Shown: in pieces, positions 19,003-29,169 of the stretch
How positions within the stretch are numbered: the stretch's first letter is position 1
Layout: each line of letters starts with the position of its first letter
Source of the DNA: Kaistia geumhonensis
GTDB lineage: Bacteria > Pseudomonadota > Alphaproteobacteria > Rhizobiales > Kaistiaceae
NCBI RefSeq assembly: GCF_030815145.1
Contig: NZ_JAUSWJ010000001.1
Span: forward strand, 4,454,501-4,518,500
Direction: 5' to 3'
Length of the DNA: 64,000 nt
The notes under the pieces: model-generated
What the model saw: only the letters and a program-made list of their open reading frames with translations
Told to the model about the DNA's origin: nothing
The model's database searches: none
Position numbers and translations under genes: made by a program

Positions 19003-21216
19003 GTGCTGCCCAACGATACGCCGATCACGCCCGAGCTCGTCGCCAGCCATGGCCTGAAGCCCGACGAGTACCAGCGCATCCTCGACCTGATCGGCCGCAC
19101 GCCGACCCTCACCGAGCTCGGCATCTTCTCGGCGATGTGGAACGAGCACTGCTCGTACAAATCCTCGAAGAAGTGGCTGCGCACGCTGCCGACCACGGGG
19201 CCGCGCGTCATCTGCGGACCGGGCGAGAATGCCGGCGTCGTCGATATCGACGATGGCGAGGCGATCATCTTCAAGATGGAAAGCCACAACCACCCCTCCT
19301 TCATCGAGCCCTATCAGGGCGCGGCGACCGGCGTCGGCGGCATCCTGCGCGATGTCTTCACCATGGGCGCGCGGCCGGTGGCGGCGATGAACGCGCTGCG
19401 CTTCGGCGCGCCGGAGCATCCGAAGACGCGCCATCTCGTCTCCGGAGTCGTCGCCGGCGTCGGCGGCTATGGCAACTCCTTCGGCGTGCCGACCGTCGGC
19501 GGCGAGGTCAATTTCCACCCGCGCTACAACGGCAACATCCTCGTCAACGCCTTCGCCGCCGGCCTCGCACGTGCCGATCGCATCTTCTACTCGAAGGCCG
19601 AAGGCGTCGGCCTGCCGGTCGTCTATCTCGGCTCCAAGACCGGACGCGACGGCGTCGGCGGCGCGACCATGGCCTCGGCCGAATTCGACGAGAGCATCGA
19701 GGAGAAGCGCCCGACGGTTCAGGTCGGCGACCCCTTTTCGGAGAAGCTGCTGCTTGAGGCCTGTCTCGAACTCATGCAGACGGGCGCCGTCATCGCCATC
19801 CAGGACATGGGCGCTGCCGGCCTCACCTGCTCGGCCGTCGAGATGGGCGCCAAGGGCGATCTCGGCATCGAGCTCGACCTCGACAAGGTGCCCTGCCGCG
19901 AGGAGGGCATGAGCGCCTATGAGATGATGCTCTCCGAGAGCCAGGAGCGCATGCTCATGGTGCTCAACCCGGCGCAGGAGGCCGAGGCCGAGGCGATCTT
20001 CCGCAAATGGGGCCTCGACTTCGCAGTTGTCGGCCGCACGACGGACGATCTCCGCTTCCGCATCCTCCGCCATGGCGACGTCGTGGCCGACCTGCCGATC
20101 AAGGATCTCGGCGACCAGGCGCCGGAATATGACCGGCCCTTCACCCGCAAGGCGCCGCCCGCGCCGATCGCCGCCGCCGACATTCCCGAGCCGAACGACT
20201 ACGCCGCCGCGCTCGTGAAGATCGTCGGCGCGCCCGACATGGCCTCGCGCCGCTGGGTCTGGGAGCAGTATGACCATCTGATCCAGGGCAACACCGCGCT
20301 GAAGCCAGGCGGCGACGCCGGCGTCATCCGCGTCGAGGGCCATGAAAAGAAGGCCCTCGCCTTCTCGCTCGACGTGACGCCCCGCTATTGCGAGGCCGAT
20401 CCCTTCGAGGGCGGCAAGCAGGCGATCGCCGAATGCTGGCGGAACCTCACCGCCGTCGGCGCCGAGCCGCTGGCCGCGACCGACAATCTCAACTTCGGCA
20501 ATCCCGAGAAGCCGGAGATCATGGGACAGTTCGTGGGCGCCATCGAGGGCATCGGCACCGCCTGCCGCGCGCTCGATTTCCCGATCGTGTCCGGCAATGT
20601 CTCGCTCTACAACGAGACGAGCGGCGTCGGCATCCTGCCGACCCCGGCCATCGGCGGCGTCGGCCTCTTGCCCGATCTCTCGGTGATGGCGCGCATCGCC
20701 TTCGCGAAGGCCGGGGATGCGATCCTGCTGATCGGCAAGCCCGGCAACCATCTCGGACAGTCGATCTATCTGCGCGAGGTTCTCGGTCGCGAGGAGGGGG
20801 CTCCGCCCCCGGTCGATCTCGGCGAGGAGCGGCGGGTCGGCGATTTCGTGCGTGGTCTCATTCGCGGCGGCGGCGTCACCGCCTGCCACGATATCTCCGA
20901 TGGCGGACTCGCCGTCGCGCTCGCCGAAATGGCCATGGCCGGCCGCATCGGTGCCGTGATTCGCCTGCCGGCCGATGTCGCGACGCCGCATGCGTGGCTC
21001 TTCGGCGAGGATCAGGCGCGTTATGTCGTGACCCTGGCAGCCGGGGATGTCGCCGCCGTGCTGGCGAGCGCGGCTTCGGCCGGCGTCGCGGCCTCGCAAA
21101 TCGGCTCCGTCGGCGGCGACGGCTTGGATGTCGAGGGCCTGGCCACCATATCCGTTGCAAATCTGGCCGAGGCCCACGAGAATTGGTTCCCGGCTTTCAT
21201 GGCGGGCGAAATCTGA
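19003..21216 (+). CDS. purL: Phosphoribosylformylglycinamidine synthase subunit PurL
   Basis: ATP-dependent synthetase subunit of FGAM synthase. The small-form PurL is 737 residues, which agrees with the presence of separate purS and purQ. The start is judged to be GTG at 19003 (protein [20 protein letters not shown]): homology begins there and GAGG lies six bases upstream. An upstream ATG at 18886 would add a non-homologous Arg/His-rich stretch. Key segments are [11 protein letters not shown] (about 46), [20 protein letters not shown] (about 92-111) and GNVSLYNET (about 535). Confidence 0.95.
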   Translation: MLPNDTPITPELVASHGLKPDEYQRILDLIGRTPTLTELGIFSAMWNEHCSYKSSKKWLRTLPTTGPRVICGPGENAGVVDIDDGEAIIFKMESHNHPSFIEPYQGAATGVGGILRDVFTMGARPVAAMNALRFGAPEHPKTRHLVSGVVAGVGGYGNSFGVPTVGGEVNFHPRYNGNILVNAFAAGLARADRIFYSKAEGVGLPVVYLGSKTGRDGVGGATMASAEFDESIEEKRPTVQVGDPFSEKLLLEACLELMQTGAVIAIQDMGAAGLTCSAVEMGAKGDLGIELDLDKVPCREEGMSAYEMMLSESQERMLMVLNPAQEAEAEAIFRKWGLDFAVVGRTTDDLRFRILRHGDVVADLPIKDLGDQAPEYDRPFTRKAPPAPIAAADIPEPNDYAAALVKIVGAPDMASRRWVWEQYDHLIQGNTALKPGGDAGVIRVEGHEKKALAFSLDVTPRYCEADPFEGGKQAIAECWRNLTAVGAEPLAATDNLNFGNPEKPEIMGQFVGAIEGIGTACRALDFPIVSGNVSLYNETSGVGILPTPAIGGVGLLPDLSVMARIAFAKAGDAILLIGKPGNHLGQSIYLREVLGREEGAPPPVDLGEERRVGDFVRGLIRGGGVTACHDISDGGLAVALAEMAMAGRIGAVIRLPADVATPHAWLFGEDQARYVVTLAAGDVAAVLASAASAGVAASQIGSVGGDGLDVEGLATISVANLAEAHENWFPAFMAGEI

Positions 21217-21257
21217 TCGGCCCTCCGTGACGCAGCGGCAACCGGCGGGGACTGACC

Positions 21258-21491
21258 ATGGCGATGGATGCGCGCGAAATCGAAGGCCTGATCAAGGCGG
21301 CGCTGCCCGATGCGCGGATCGTGATCCGCGATCTCGCAGGCGACGGTGATCATTATGCGGCCGAGGTCGTATCGGAGAGCTTCCGCGGCAAGAACCGCGT
21401 GCAGCAGCACCAGATGGTCTATGCGGCCCTCAAGGGCAATATGGGCGGCGCGCTGCACGCTCTGGCGCTGCAGACGAGCGCGCCGGAATGA
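21258..21491 (+). CDS. BolA-family protein
   Basis: A 77-residue BolA/IbaG-like protein, expected to bind a monothiol glutaredoxin with a bridging [2Fe-2S] cluster and act in iron-sulfur or iron homeostasis. It has the VVSESFRGKNRVQQHQMVYAAL helix-turn region, with the family His (QQH). The monothiol glutaredoxin gene follows at 21617, the usual pairing, on the same strand. Confidence 0.92.
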   Translation: MAMDAREIEGLIKAALPDARIVIRDLAGDGDHYAAEVVSESFRGKNRVQQHQMVYAALKGNMGGALHALALQTSAPE

Positions 21492-21616
21492 ACATCGCGC
21501 CGTTCGGCCGTTCCGGAGGCGGGCTTTGCTTGCTTCCGGCCGGCGGACGAGCCTAGAGAAGTCCATCTCAGCGACGCGCCTTCCCCTCTGCCGTGTCGCC
21601 TCGAAAGGTGAAGTCA

Positions 21617-21952
21617 ATGTCCGATATCCAGACCCTCATCGACAATGAAGTGAAGTCCAACGACGTCGTGCTGTTCATGAAGGGCACGCCGGCCTTTCCG
21701 CAGTGCGGCTTCTCTGGCCAGGTCGTGCAGATCCTCGATTACCTCGGCGTCGACTACAAGGGCATCAACGTGCTCGCCGATGCGGACATCCGCCAGGGCA
21801 TCAAGGACTATTCCAACTGGCCCACCATCCCGCAGCTCTATGTGAAGGGCGAGTTCGTGGGCGGCTGCGATATCGTGCGCGAGATGTTCCAGGCCGGCGA
21901 AATCCAGGCCTATCTGACCGAGAAGGGCATCGCGGTCGCGCAGTCGGCCTGA
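21617..21952 (+). CDS. grxD: Grx4-family monothiol glutaredoxin
   Basis: Monothiol glutaredoxin that carries or transfers [2Fe-2S] clusters, partner of BolA. The 111-residue protein has the motif [12 protein letters not shown] (family CGFS, with Cys about residue 34), [19 protein letters not shown] (about 70-88) and an intact C-terminal helix. The ATG at 21617 ([12 protein letters not shown]) is the family start. A strong terminator follows. Confidence 0.96.
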   Translation: MSDIQTLIDNEVKSNDVVLFMKGTPAFPQCGFSGQVVQILDYLGVDYKGINVLADADIRQGIKDYSNWPTIPQLYVKGEFVGGCDIVREMFQAGEIQAYLTEKGIAVAQSA

Positions 21953-21986
21953 TCCGGCCCTTCGTCTCGTACGGCCTTCTGTTCTC

Positions 21987-22016
21987 AAAAGAGCCGCGGC
22001 ATGCCGCGGCTCTTTT
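21987..22016 (+). terminator. Rho-independent terminator of grxD
   Basis: A 30 bp perfect palindrome (AAAAGAGCCGCGGC then AT, then the mirror arm ending CTCTTTT) with a T-run on the plus strand and an A-run on the other, so it can act in both directions. It closes the pur-bolA-grxD run. Confidence 0.9.
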
Positions 22017-22164
22017 TGTCTTCGCACTCTTTTCCATCCGGACAACAATCGGAACCGGAACCGGCGTCGGCCGTTCTCCCCGCAAGCAGGCGGCTAGAAC
22101 GACCGACCTCGGCTCCACCCTTGGGAAGGTGAAGGCCGGGTCGAAGAAACCAAGGAGGTTTGCC

Positions 22165-22695
22165 ATGCTCAGAGCCATGAAGACCGTTGTCGCAACCGGC
22201 CTTTCGGCGGCGATGCTCATCGGCAGCGCCCTCGCGGGCGCCTCGACGGCCAGCGCCCAGTCCACGACGCGCAGCGCTGGTTCCTATGACGTGGCGCAGA
22301 ATTGGAACAACGGCCGGCATCATCGCGGCCCCGGCTGGCAGGGCGGGCCCCGCGGCCCGGGCTGGCAGGGTGGACCGCCGCGCGGGCCGGGCTGGAATCG
22401 CCCGCCGCCGCCCCGCTATGGCTATCGTCATCCGGGCTGGCGCGGGCCGGGCTACTATTATCGCCCCGGCTATCAGGGCCGCTACTATTACAACAACTAT
22501 AACGCCGCCCTCGCGGCGGGCGTTTTCGGGCTCGCGGCCGGCGCGATCATAGGCGGCGCTGCTGCCAACGCTCAGGCCAACAACAACACGAATGCCTACA
22601 TCGCCTACTGCTCGCAGCGCTATCGCTCGTTCAACCCGGCGACCGGCACCTATACCGGCTATGACGGACTTCAGCATCGCTGCGTGATGCGCTGA
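22165..22695 (+). CDS. BA14K-family secreted protein
   Basis: A 176-residue protein with a signal peptide (about residues 1-32, cleavage near ASAQ). A Gly/Pro/Arg/Trp/Tyr-rich region follows with repeats of the RGPGWQGGP type and clusters of Tyr (about 50-110). A hydrophobic glycine-rich stretch (about 117-138) precedes the BA14K C-terminal domain, YCSQRYRSFNPATGTYTGYD. BA14K proteins are rhizobial/Brucella envelope proteins with lectin-like or immunoreactive properties; the role here is unknown. A strong AAGGAGGT site lies five bases before the ATG at 22165. Confidence 0.88.
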   Translation: MLRAMKTVVATGLSAAMLIGSALAGASTASAQSTTRSAGSYDVAQNWNNGRHHRGPGWQGGPRGPGWQGGPPRGPGWNRPPPPRYGYRHPGWRGPGYYYRPGYQGRYYYNNYNAALAAGVFGLAAGAIIGGAAANAQANNNTNAYIAYCSQRYRSFNPATGTYTGYDGLQHRCVMR

Positions 22696-22717
22696 TCGAA
22701 CGCCGACACCTCCGATG

Positions 22718-22747
22718 CGCCGCGACCCGCAAGGGCCGCGGCGTTTT
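22718..22747 (+). terminator. Terminator of the BA14K gene
   Basis: An 11 bp stem (CGCCGCGACCC / GGGCCGCGGCG, one mismatch) with a GCAA loop followed by TTTT, lying 22 bases past the BA14K stop, just before the convergent ttcA stop. Confidence 0.75.
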
Positions 22748-22751
22748 CGCG

Positions 22752-23621
22752 TCAGCGGCCGAGGTCCAGTCCTGCGAAATCGAACAGGCCGCGGTCGAGC
22801 AGATGCGATGGGTTGGCGTTGCCGAGCGCCTTCAGCATCACGTCCTTGCGGCCGGGCGACTTCCGCTCCCAGTCGGCGAGCATCGCCTTCACCTGGTTGC
22901 GTTGCAGCCCTTCCTGCGAACCGCAGAGATCGCAGGGGATGATCGGGAACTCCATCAGTTGCGAGAAGCGCGCGATGTCGTCCTCGGCGGCATAGGCGAG
23001 GGGGCGGAGCACGAAGAGGTCGCCCTCGTCGTTGACGAGCTTCGGCGGCATGGCGGCGAGCTTGCCGCCGTGGAAGAGGTTCATGAAGAAGGTCTCCAGG
23101 ATATCCTCGCGGTGATGGCCGAGCACCACTGCCTGGCACCCTTCCTCGCGCGCGACGCGATAGAGATGGCCGCGCCGAAGCCGCGAGCAGAGCGCGCAAT
23201 AGGTACGCCCGGCCGGTACCTTCGAGACGACGACGGAATAGGTGTCCTGCCGTTCGATGCGATAGGGCATGCCGATGCCGTCGAAAAAGCTGGGCAGTAC
23301 GTCCTGCGGAAAGCCCGGCTGCGCCTGGTCGAGATTGCAGGCGAGGAGGTCGACCGGCAGCAGCCCGCGCCATTTGAGGTCGAGCAGCATGGCGAGCAGC
23401 GCGTAGGAATCCTTGCCCCCGGACAGGCAGACCAGCCAGCGATCGCCCGGTCGCACCATGCCGAAATCGTCGAGCGCCGCACGGGTCTGGCGAACGAGCC
23501 GCTTGCGAAGCTTGGCGAAGGCGACGCTCTTCGGCGCATCATGAAAGAGCGGATGCGCGACGCCCGCTTCGTCGTCGTCCCCGTCGAGATCGATCGGCTC
23601 GGTCGTCATGGTGACGGTCAT
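22752..23621 (-). CDS. ttcA: tRNA 2-thiocytidine(32) synthetase TtcA
   Basis: PP-loop ATPase that thiolates cytidine 32 of certain tRNAs using an Fe-S cluster. The 289-residue protein has the PP-loop [10 protein letters not shown] (about residue 68), the first Cys pair in [11 protein letters not shown] (about 143) and the second in [13 protein letters not shown] (about 233), the ligand set expected for TtcA. The start is the ATG at 23621 ([13 protein letters not shown]), with GGAG about seven bases upstream; the ATG at 23609 is an alternative. Confidence 0.92.
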   Translation of the reverse strand: MTVTMTTEPIDLDGDDDEAGVAHPLFHDAPKSVAFAKLRKRLVRQTRAALDDFGMVRPGDRWLVCLSGGKDSYALLAMLLDLKWRGLLPVDLLACNLDQAQPGFPQDVLPSFFDGIGMPYRIERQDTYSVVVSKVPAGRTYCALCSRLRRGHLYRVAREEGCQAVVLGHHREDILETFFMNLFHGGKLAAMPPKLVNDEGDLFVLRPLAYAAEDDIARFSQLMEFPIIPCDLCGSQEGLQRNQVKAMLADWERKSPGRKDVMLKALGNANPSHLLDRGLFDFAGLDLGR

Positions 23622-23822
23622 GGGGAACTCCGGGTCTCGCGAAGGCTCATGGCGTCTTCTTGCCCGCTGGCGCGGCCCGGCGCAACCACGCCGCCGCCGT
23701 CCGTCCGCCGCGCGGCCTTGCCCGGCCATCGAAGTCCTTCTATCCTGCAACGACCAGCGCGTTGCCTATGCTACGCCGCGCTTGGATCGATACAAGTTTC
23801 CTGCATCGCCATGGAGCCACGT

Positions 23823-24875
23823 ATGTTCATCTGCACCGGCTATGCCGCGCAGTCGGCCTCCTCGCCGCTCGCGTTCACCACCTTCGAGCGCCGCGATCCC
23901 GGTCCGAAGGATGTCGAGATCGAGATTCTCTATTGCGGCGTCTGCCATTCCGACCTGCACACCGCTCGCAACGAATGGCACAACACCGTCTATCCCAACA
24001 TTCCCGGCCATGAAGTCGTCGGGCGCGTCCGCCGCGTCGGCAGCGAGGTCACGAAGTTCAAGGAAGGCGACCTCGCCGGCGTCGGCTGCCTCGTCGATTC
24101 CTGCCGCACCTGCGAGAACTGCGTCGAGGGGCTGCAGCAGTACTGCATTCCGGGCGCGACGGGCACCTACAACAGCCCGGACAAGTTCACCGGCAAGATG
24201 ACCTATGGCGGCTATTCCAAGGCCATCGTCGTCGACGAGGACTTCACGCTCCGGATGCCGGCCAATCTCGATCTGGCCGCCTCGGCGCCGCTGCTCTGCG
24301 CCGGCATCACGACCTATTCGCCGCTGCGCCACTGGAAGGTCGGTCCCGGCCAGACGGTCGGCGTGATCGGCCTCGGCGGCCTCGGCCATATGGGCGTCAA
24401 GTTCGCCCGTGCCTTCGGCGCCCATGTCGTGCTCTTCACGACCTCGGAGAGCAAGCGCGCCGATGCCGAGCGCCTCGGCGCCCATGAGGTGGTGGTGACC
24501 CGCGATCCCGAGGCGCTGAAGCCCTGGATCGGCAAGTTCCACTTCATCCTCGACTGCGTCTCGGCCGACCACGATATCAACAGCTACCTGACGCTGCTCA
24601 AGCGCGACGGCACCCTCTGCCTCGTCGGCGCGCCCGAGAACCCGCAGCCGATCGCGGCCTTCAGCCTGCTCGGCGGCCGTCACAGCTTCGCCGGCTCCGG
24701 CATCGGCGGCCTGCCGGAGACGCAGGAGATGCTCGACTTCTGCGCCGAACACGGCATCACCTCGGATATCGAGATGATCCCGATCGACGGTGTGAACGCG
24801 GCTTACGAGCGGATGCTGAAGAGCGACGTGAAGTATCGCTTCGTCATCGACATGGCGACCCTGCCCGCCGCCTGA
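23823..24875 (+). CDS. Zinc-dependent NAD(P) alcohol dehydrogenase, YahK/CAD type
   Basis: Medium-chain dehydrogenase/reductase of 350 residues that should reduce aldehydes with NADPH. Catalytic zinc ligands are Cys in GVCHSD (about 40) and His/Glu in PGHEVVG (about 62). The four structural-zinc cysteines lie in GCLVDSCRTCENCVEGLQQY and the next Cys (about 93-113), and the Rossmann motif is GLGGLGHMGVK (about 182). I take the ATG at 23823 (MFICTGYAAQ) because GGAG lies six bases upstream; an in-frame ATG at 23811 is possible. It stands alone, convergent with rpe. Confidence 0.93.
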   Translation: MFICTGYAAQSASSPLAFTTFERRDPGPKDVEIEILYCGVCHSDLHTARNEWHNTVYPNIPGHEVVGRVRRVGSEVTKFKEGDLAGVGCLVDSCRTCENCVEGLQQYCIPGATGTYNSPDKFTGKMTYGGYSKAIVVDEDFTLRMPANLDLAASAPLLCAGITTYSPLRHWKVGPGQTVGVIGLGGLGHMGVKFARAFGAHVVLFTTSESKRADAERLGAHEVVVTRDPEALKPWIGKFHFILDCVSADHDINSYLTLLKRDGTLCLVGAPENPQPIAAFSLLGGRHSFAGSGIGGLPETQEMLDFCAEHGITSDIEMIPIDGVNAAYERMLKSDVKYRFVIDMATLPAA

Positions 24876-24887
24876 TCCGACGATGGA

Positions 24888-24916
24888 GAGGCGGGCGCCG
24901 TCCAGGCGTCCGCCTC
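24888..24916. terminator. Hairpin between convergent adh and rpe
   Basis: A 12 bp stem (GAGGCGGGCGCC / GGCGTCCGCCTC, one G-T pair) with a five-base loop between two convergent genes. It lacks a T-tract, so bidirectional termination is likely but uncertain. Confidence 0.5.
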
Positions 24917-24981
24917 TGCGCCCTTCCTCAAGGGTGGCGCGAAGCGAGCTGCCGACGCCGGCGACGCTCCCAACGGTGGCT

Positions 24982-25650
24982 TCAGACGGAGCCGCGCACG
25001 CCCCGGACCGCGGCGATGTTCGCGGCATAGCCTGCCGGGTCGCCCTTGAAGACGGCCGAGCCGGCGACGAGCACTTCCGCCCCGGCGCGCACGAGTGCCG
25101 GCGCCGTTTCGGCGGAGACGCCGCCGTCGACCTCGATGCGGATGGGGCGCATGCCGATCATCTTGCGCACGCGCTCCACCTTTTCGACCGAGGCGGGGAT
25201 GAAGCTCTGGCCGCCGAAGCCGGGATTGACGGTCATCACCAGGACGAGGTCGACGAGGTCGAGCACATATTCGATCGCGCTTTCCGGCGTCGCCGGGTTG
25301 ATCGCGACACCGGCCTTCTTGCCGAGCTTCTTGATGTGCTGCAGCGAGCGATGAAGATGCGGCCCCGCCTCGGCATGCACGGTCATCACGTCGGCGCCGG
25401 CTTCGGCGAAGGCCTCGAGATAGGGATCGGCCGGCGCGATCATGAGATGCACGTCGAAGATCTTGGTGGTGACGTGGCGGACCGCCTTCACGATCTCCGG
25501 GCCGAACGTGATGTTGGGCACGAAATGCCCGTCCATGATGTCGAGATGGATCCAGTCGGCCCCGGCGGCGTCGATGGCTTTGATCTCCTCGCCGAGACGC
25601 GAGAAATCCGACGACAGGACGGAGGGGGCGACGAGGGGCAGATGGGCCAT
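24982..25650 (-). CDS. rpe: Ribulose-phosphate 3-epimerase
   Basis: Pentose-phosphate/Calvin enzyme that interconverts ribulose 5-phosphate and xylulose 5-phosphate. The 222-residue TIM barrel has [12 protein letters not shown] (Ser/Asp near residues 14-16), [16 protein letters not shown] (metal His/Asp, about 36-51), DVHLMI (about 69), and [13 protein letters not shown] with the downstream VDGGV Asp (about 178). Stand-alone gene; no Calvin-cycle neighbours are seen. Confidence 0.95.
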   Translation of the reverse strand: MAHLPLVAPSVLSSDFSRLGEEIKAIDAAGADWIHLDIMDGHFVPNITFGPEIVKAVRHVTTKIFDVHLMIAPADPYLEAFAEAGADVMTVHAEAGPHLHRSLQHIKKLGKKAGVAINPATPESAIEYVLDLVDLVLVMTVNPGFGGQSFIPASVEKVERVRKMIGMRPIRIEVDGGVSAETAPALVRAGAEVLVAGSAVFKGDPAGYAANIAAVRGVRGSV

Positions 25651-25846
25651 GGCGGTCTCTCGAGCCTTTCGATCGCTTGGGATGAACTAGGCCGTACCAT
25701 GGGCCTTGTGCGCCAGCAATTGCCGCGCGCTCCCCGCGCGGGCAAAGTCGCGCTGATCGGGAATCTCCGCATTCCCCGGCGTGATGCGAACCCCCAGGGC
25801 GCCGCGTCCGGGGCGGGCGGGGGCCGTCAGCGTGGAAGGGAATAGC

Positions 25847-26617
25847 GTGATCGAACTCGAACGTGGCCGCGCCGGCCAGATTCTCCTGCGCGGGGACGCG
25901 GTCGTTCGGCCGGCCGGCGCATGGACGCCGACGGTCCATCGCTTCCTTAGCCATCTTCGCGACCGCGGCTTTGCCGCCGCTCCGGTTCCCCTCGCGATCG
26001 AAGGCGATCAGGAGGTCGTGAGCTATGTGGCGGGACGCGTTTCGGAAGACCTCGCCGATCCGCTCACCGGCTCTCCGGCCATGCTGATCTCGGCGGCGAG
26101 GCTGCTCAGGCGTTTCCACGACGCGTCCCGCGGGTTTCTCGAAAGTGACGGCGCCGCGCAGCACTGGATGCTCCCGGCGCAGGAGCCGCGGGAGCTGGTC
26201 TGCCACGGTGACTTCGCGCCCTACAATGTCGTGACCGAGGGCGAGGCCGCCGTCGGACTGATCGATTTCGACGCCGCGCATCCGGCGCCGGCCGCCTGGG
26301 ACATCGCCTATGCGCTCTATCGCTGGGCGCCGCTCACCGACCCGGCGCAAGCCGGCGCTGTCCATGACAGCGAGGAGCAGCTTCGCCGGGCGCGACTTTT
26401 CTGCGATGCCTATGGCGCGGACGAGGCCGGGAGGTGGCAACTGCCGCATATGATCGGGCGGCGCGTGAGAGCGCTGGTCGATTTCATGCTCGCGCGGGCC
26501 GAGGCCGGCGACGTATCCTTCGCGGAGGCGGTCGCGCGAGGAGATTCCGACATCTATATCAGGGACTTGGACTACCTCGCGCGGATCGGCGAGCGGTTGC
26601 GTCTCGCCCTGATCTGA
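25847..26617 (+). CDS. Aminoglycoside phosphotransferase (APH)-fold protein
   Basis: A small-molecule kinase-like protein of about 256 residues. The catalytic loop is VCHGDFAPYNVV (HGDxxxxN, about residues 125-134) and the metal Asp motif is GLIDFDAAH (about 144). The N-lobe is short, as in APH/choline-kinase-like proteins. The start is uncertain: GTG at 25847 has GGAAGGGAA upstream and fits the domain, while an ATG at 25781 would add 22 residues. The name of the fold does not imply antibiotic resistance; the substrate is unknown. Confidence 0.75.
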   Translation: MIELERGRAGQILLRGDAVVRPAGAWTPTVHRFLSHLRDRGFAAAPVPLAIEGDQEVVSYVAGRVSEDLADPLTGSPAMLISAARLLRRFHDASRGFLESDGAAQHWMLPAQEPRELVCHGDFAPYNVVTEGEAAVGLIDFDAAHPAPAAWDIAYALYRWAPLTDPAQAGAVHDSEEQLRRARLFCDAYGADEAGRWQLPHMIGRRVRALVDFMLARAEAGDVSFAEAVARGDSDIYIRDLDYLARIGERLRLALI

Positions 26618-26673
26618 CTAGAGTCGCGCAGCATGGCCCCGTGCGGTGCCCGTTTGCTGAACAGGGGCTGGTG

Positions 26674-27927
26674 ATGGACAAATTCGACGCGATCGTGCTC
26701 GGGGCGGGGATCGTCGGCGTTTCCGCCGCGATCCATCTGCTGCGGCGCAACCGCACGGTCCTCATCCTCGACAGGGCCGCGCCGGGGGAGGGCACCTCCT
26801 ACGGCAATGCCGGGGTGATCGAGCGCGAAGGCTTCTACCCGATCGTCTTTCCGCGCAACCTGTTCGAGCTTTATCGCATCGCCCGCAACACCGAGGCGCG
26901 GCTGCACTACAACCGCCGCTTCCTGCCGCGCATCGCCCCATGGCTGCTGAAGCTGCGCCGCGAAACGGGCCGCCGCGGGGTCGAGACCTATGCCGAGGCG
27001 ATGAACCCGCTGCTCGCGCATGCGGCGGCCGAGCATGGCTCGCTGGCGGGCAAGAGCCGCGCGGTCGAGTTCTTCCGGGGGACCGGATGGCTGAAGGGCT
27101 ATCGCAGCGCCGCGAGCTTCGAGGCGGGCACGCGCGCCCATCTCGCGCTCGCCGAGGAATTCGGCGTGCGGTACCAGGTCCTCGATGCGCATGAGATCGT
27201 CGATCTCGAGCCCGACATCGCCCCCGTCTTCGCCCGCGCCGTGCTCTGGCCGGACAGCGTCTCCGTATCGAGCCCCGGCGGCGTCACCAAGGCGCATGCG
27301 CGGCTGTTCGAATCGATGGGCGGCAGCATCGCGCAGGGCGACGCGCGCTCGCTGCGGCGGGAGAACGATCTGTGGGTGGTCGATCGCGCGACCGGCCCGG
27401 CGCGTGCGCCCGATGTCGTGGTGGCGCTCGGCCCTTGGGCGATGGACCTGCTCTCCCCCATGGGCTACCGCCTGCCCTTCGCCGTGAAACGCGGCTACCA
27501 CCAGCATTTCAAGCCGCGCGGCGATGCCGGGCTCGACCGGCCGGTCGTCGATGTCGATCATGGCTATGTGCTGACGCCGATGCGGCAGGGCTATCGCATC
27601 ACGACGGGCATCGAGTTCGACGAGCGCGACGCACCGGCGACGCCGGTCCAGATGGAACGCGTGCTGCCGCAGGCGAGGGCGCTGTTTCCGCTCGGCGAAC
27701 CGGTCGAGCGCGAGCCCTGGCTCGGAGCGCGGCCCTGCTTTCCGGATTCGATGCCGATCGTCGGCCCGGCCCCGAAGCATCCCGGCCTCTGGCTCGATAT
27801 CGGCCATGGCCATCTCGGCTTCACGCTCGGCCCGGCGACGGGACGGCTCATCGCCGAGCAGATCACGCGCGAGATGCCCTTCATCGACCCGGCGCCGTTC
27901 AGCGCGCTGCGCTTCAAGGGGCGCTGA
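26674..27927 (+). CDS. FAD-dependent D-amino-acid dehydrogenase-like oxidoreductase
   Basis: DadA/DAAO-family flavoenzyme of 417 residues that should deaminate a D-amino acid or related amine. The FAD motif is VLGAGIVGVSAA (about residues 8-19), the motif GEGTSYGNAGVI (about 40-51) is DadA-typical, and the C-terminal FAD contact is GHGHLGFTLGPATG (about 380). The ATG at 26674 fits the Rossmann motif; the upstream open frame lies in the kinase-like gene. It is 56 bases downstream of that gene on the same strand, possibly co-transcribed. Confidence 0.9.
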   Translation: MDKFDAIVLGAGIVGVSAAIHLLRRNRTVLILDRAAPGEGTSYGNAGVIEREGFYPIVFPRNLFELYRIARNTEARLHYNRRFLPRIAPWLLKLRRETGRRGVETYAEAMNPLLAHAAAEHGSLAGKSRAVEFFRGTGWLKGYRSAASFEAGTRAHLALAEEFGVRYQVLDAHEIVDLEPDIAPVFARAVLWPDSVSVSSPGGVTKAHARLFESMGGSIAQGDARSLRRENDLWVVDRATGPARAPDVVVALGPWAMDLLSPMGYRLPFAVKRGYHQHFKPRGDAGLDRPVVDVDHGYVLTPMRQGYRITTGIEFDERDAPATPVQMERVLPQARALFPLGEPVEREPWLGARPCFPDSMPIVGPAPKHPGLWLDIGHGHLGFTLGPATGRLIAEQITREMPFIDPAPFSALRFKGR

Positions 27928-27946
27928 CCCCGGATACGTCGCCGGC

Positions 27947-29068
27947 TCAGCTTTCGGGCAGCGGCGCGAAGGTTTCGCCATCCCAGCGATAGACCGTGAA
28001 GCCGGGCAGCCTGGCATCGCCCTTCGGATCGAAGGCGACCGGCCCGATCACGGTATCGACGCTGTGGCTGCCGAGCCAGGCGGCGAGGTCGCCGCCCTTG
28101 TCCGATCCGGTCGCGGCACGGGCCGCCGCGAAGAGCTGGACCGCGGCATAGGACGGCAGCACGAAGTTGCGCGGCTCGATGCCCGCCGCGGACAGCTTCG
28201 CCGCCACCTCGGCGGCGGCGGGGGAGGCGCGCCAGTCGGTGAAGCCGGTGAACAGCGTTCCGGTCGCGGCATCGCCGGCCGCGGCGGCGAACTCGCCGGT
28301 GCCGAGCGCGTCGCCGCCCATCAGCACGATGCGAGCCTTGCGCGCCTTGATCGCGGTGGCAATCAGCGCCGCGTCGGCATCATAGCCGGCGACGAACAGC
28401 ACGCCGATACCGTCGTCGATCATCACGTCGACGAGCCCGCCATAGTCCTTGGCGCCGGGCGCGAAGCTGTCGAAGCGGGCTTCCTTGACGCCGGCCGCGT
28501 TCAGTCCAGCCTGGACCGCGTCGGCGAGCGCGCGGCCATAGGGCGACCCGTCGCTGAGGATGGCGATGCGCTCCTTGCCGTGGGCCCTGGCGAGAAAGGC
28601 GCCCGCGACCGCGCCCTGCGCATCGTCTCGGGCGGCAAGGCGCAGGATCGCCGGGCCGGGACGGTGATCGGTGAAGCCGTCGGCGGTGACGGCGGGCGTG
28701 ACGGCGAGGATGCCCTTGTCGGCATAGATGTCCGCGGCCGCCTCGGCGGCGGCGGCGCAGACATGGCCGACGACAAAGACGGTGCCGCGCGCGGCGGCCT
28801 TGGTGGCGTCGCCGGCCGCGTTGTCGGGCCGGCAGCCGTCGTCGGCGGTATCGAGCCGCAGCTTCTCGCCGCCGATGCCGCCGGCCGCGTTGATGTCCTC
28901 CACGGCCCTGGCGGCGCCGGCCTTGATCTCCTCGCCGAGCGGCTGGTACGGCCCCGAAAGCGGCGCGATCACCGCGATGCGGATATCGGCCAGCGCGGCG
29001 GCGGGGATCGCGAGGGCGATGAAGACGGCGGTGGCAATCGGGGCGATCGGCAGTCTCGGCATGGGCAT
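27947..29068 (-). CDS. Periplasmic branched-chain amino acid-type binding protein (orphan)
   Basis: Type I periplasmic binding protein of 373 residues, with a signal peptide (about 1-26, ending ALA before DIRIAV). The LivJ/LivK-like pattern is IAPLSGPYQPLGEEIKAGAA (about residues 34-53). A Cys pair (DDGC... and GHVC) may form the usual disulfide. It follows the livK-type gene but lies beyond that gene's terminator, so it is at least partly separate from the liv operon. The two ATGs at 29068 and 29062 are both possible starts. Confidence 0.85.
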   Translation of the reverse strand: MPMPRLPIAPIATAVFIALAIPAAALADIRIAVIAPLSGPYQPLGEEIKAGAARAVEDINAAGGIGGEKLRLDTADDGCRPDNAAGDATKAAARGTVFVVGHVCAAAAEAAADIYADKGILAVTPAVTADGFTDHRPGPAILRLAARDDAQGAVAGAFLARAHGKERIAILSDGSPYGRALADAVQAGLNAAGVKEARFDSFAPGAKDYGGLVDVMIDDGIGVLFVAGYDADAALIATAIKARKARIVLMGGDALGTGEFAAAAGDAATGTLFTGFTDWRASPAAAEVAAKLSAAGIEPRNFVLPSYAAVQLFAAARAATGSDKGGDLAAWLGSHSVDTVIGPVAFDPKGDARLPGFTVYRWDGETFAPLPES

Positions 29069-29112
29069 CGTCCGTGGTCCGGGATGGCGATCATGCACGC
29101 TGGTTCTGCAAA

Positions 29113-29143
29113 TGAAAACGCCCGCCCCGTTGCCGGGGCGGGC
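29113..29143 (-). terminator. Rho-independent terminator after the livK-type gene
   Basis: A perfect 10 bp stem (GCCCGCCCCG / CGGGGCGGGC) with a TTGC loop. On the minus strand it is followed by TTTTCATTT. It ends the liv operon transcript 26 bases past the binding-protein stop. Confidence 0.85.
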
Positions 29144-29169
29144 GCCATCAGACGATCGAGAGGATCGGC

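Noticed and set aside
18967-21177. 736-residue minus-strand ORF across purL
   Set aside because: Complete antisense shadow of purL with repetitive Asp/Ala/Arg/Gly content and no domain.
24803-26449. 548-residue minus-strand ORF over rpe and the APH-like gene
   Set aside because: It crosses the rpe gene in another frame and has no coherent protein features.
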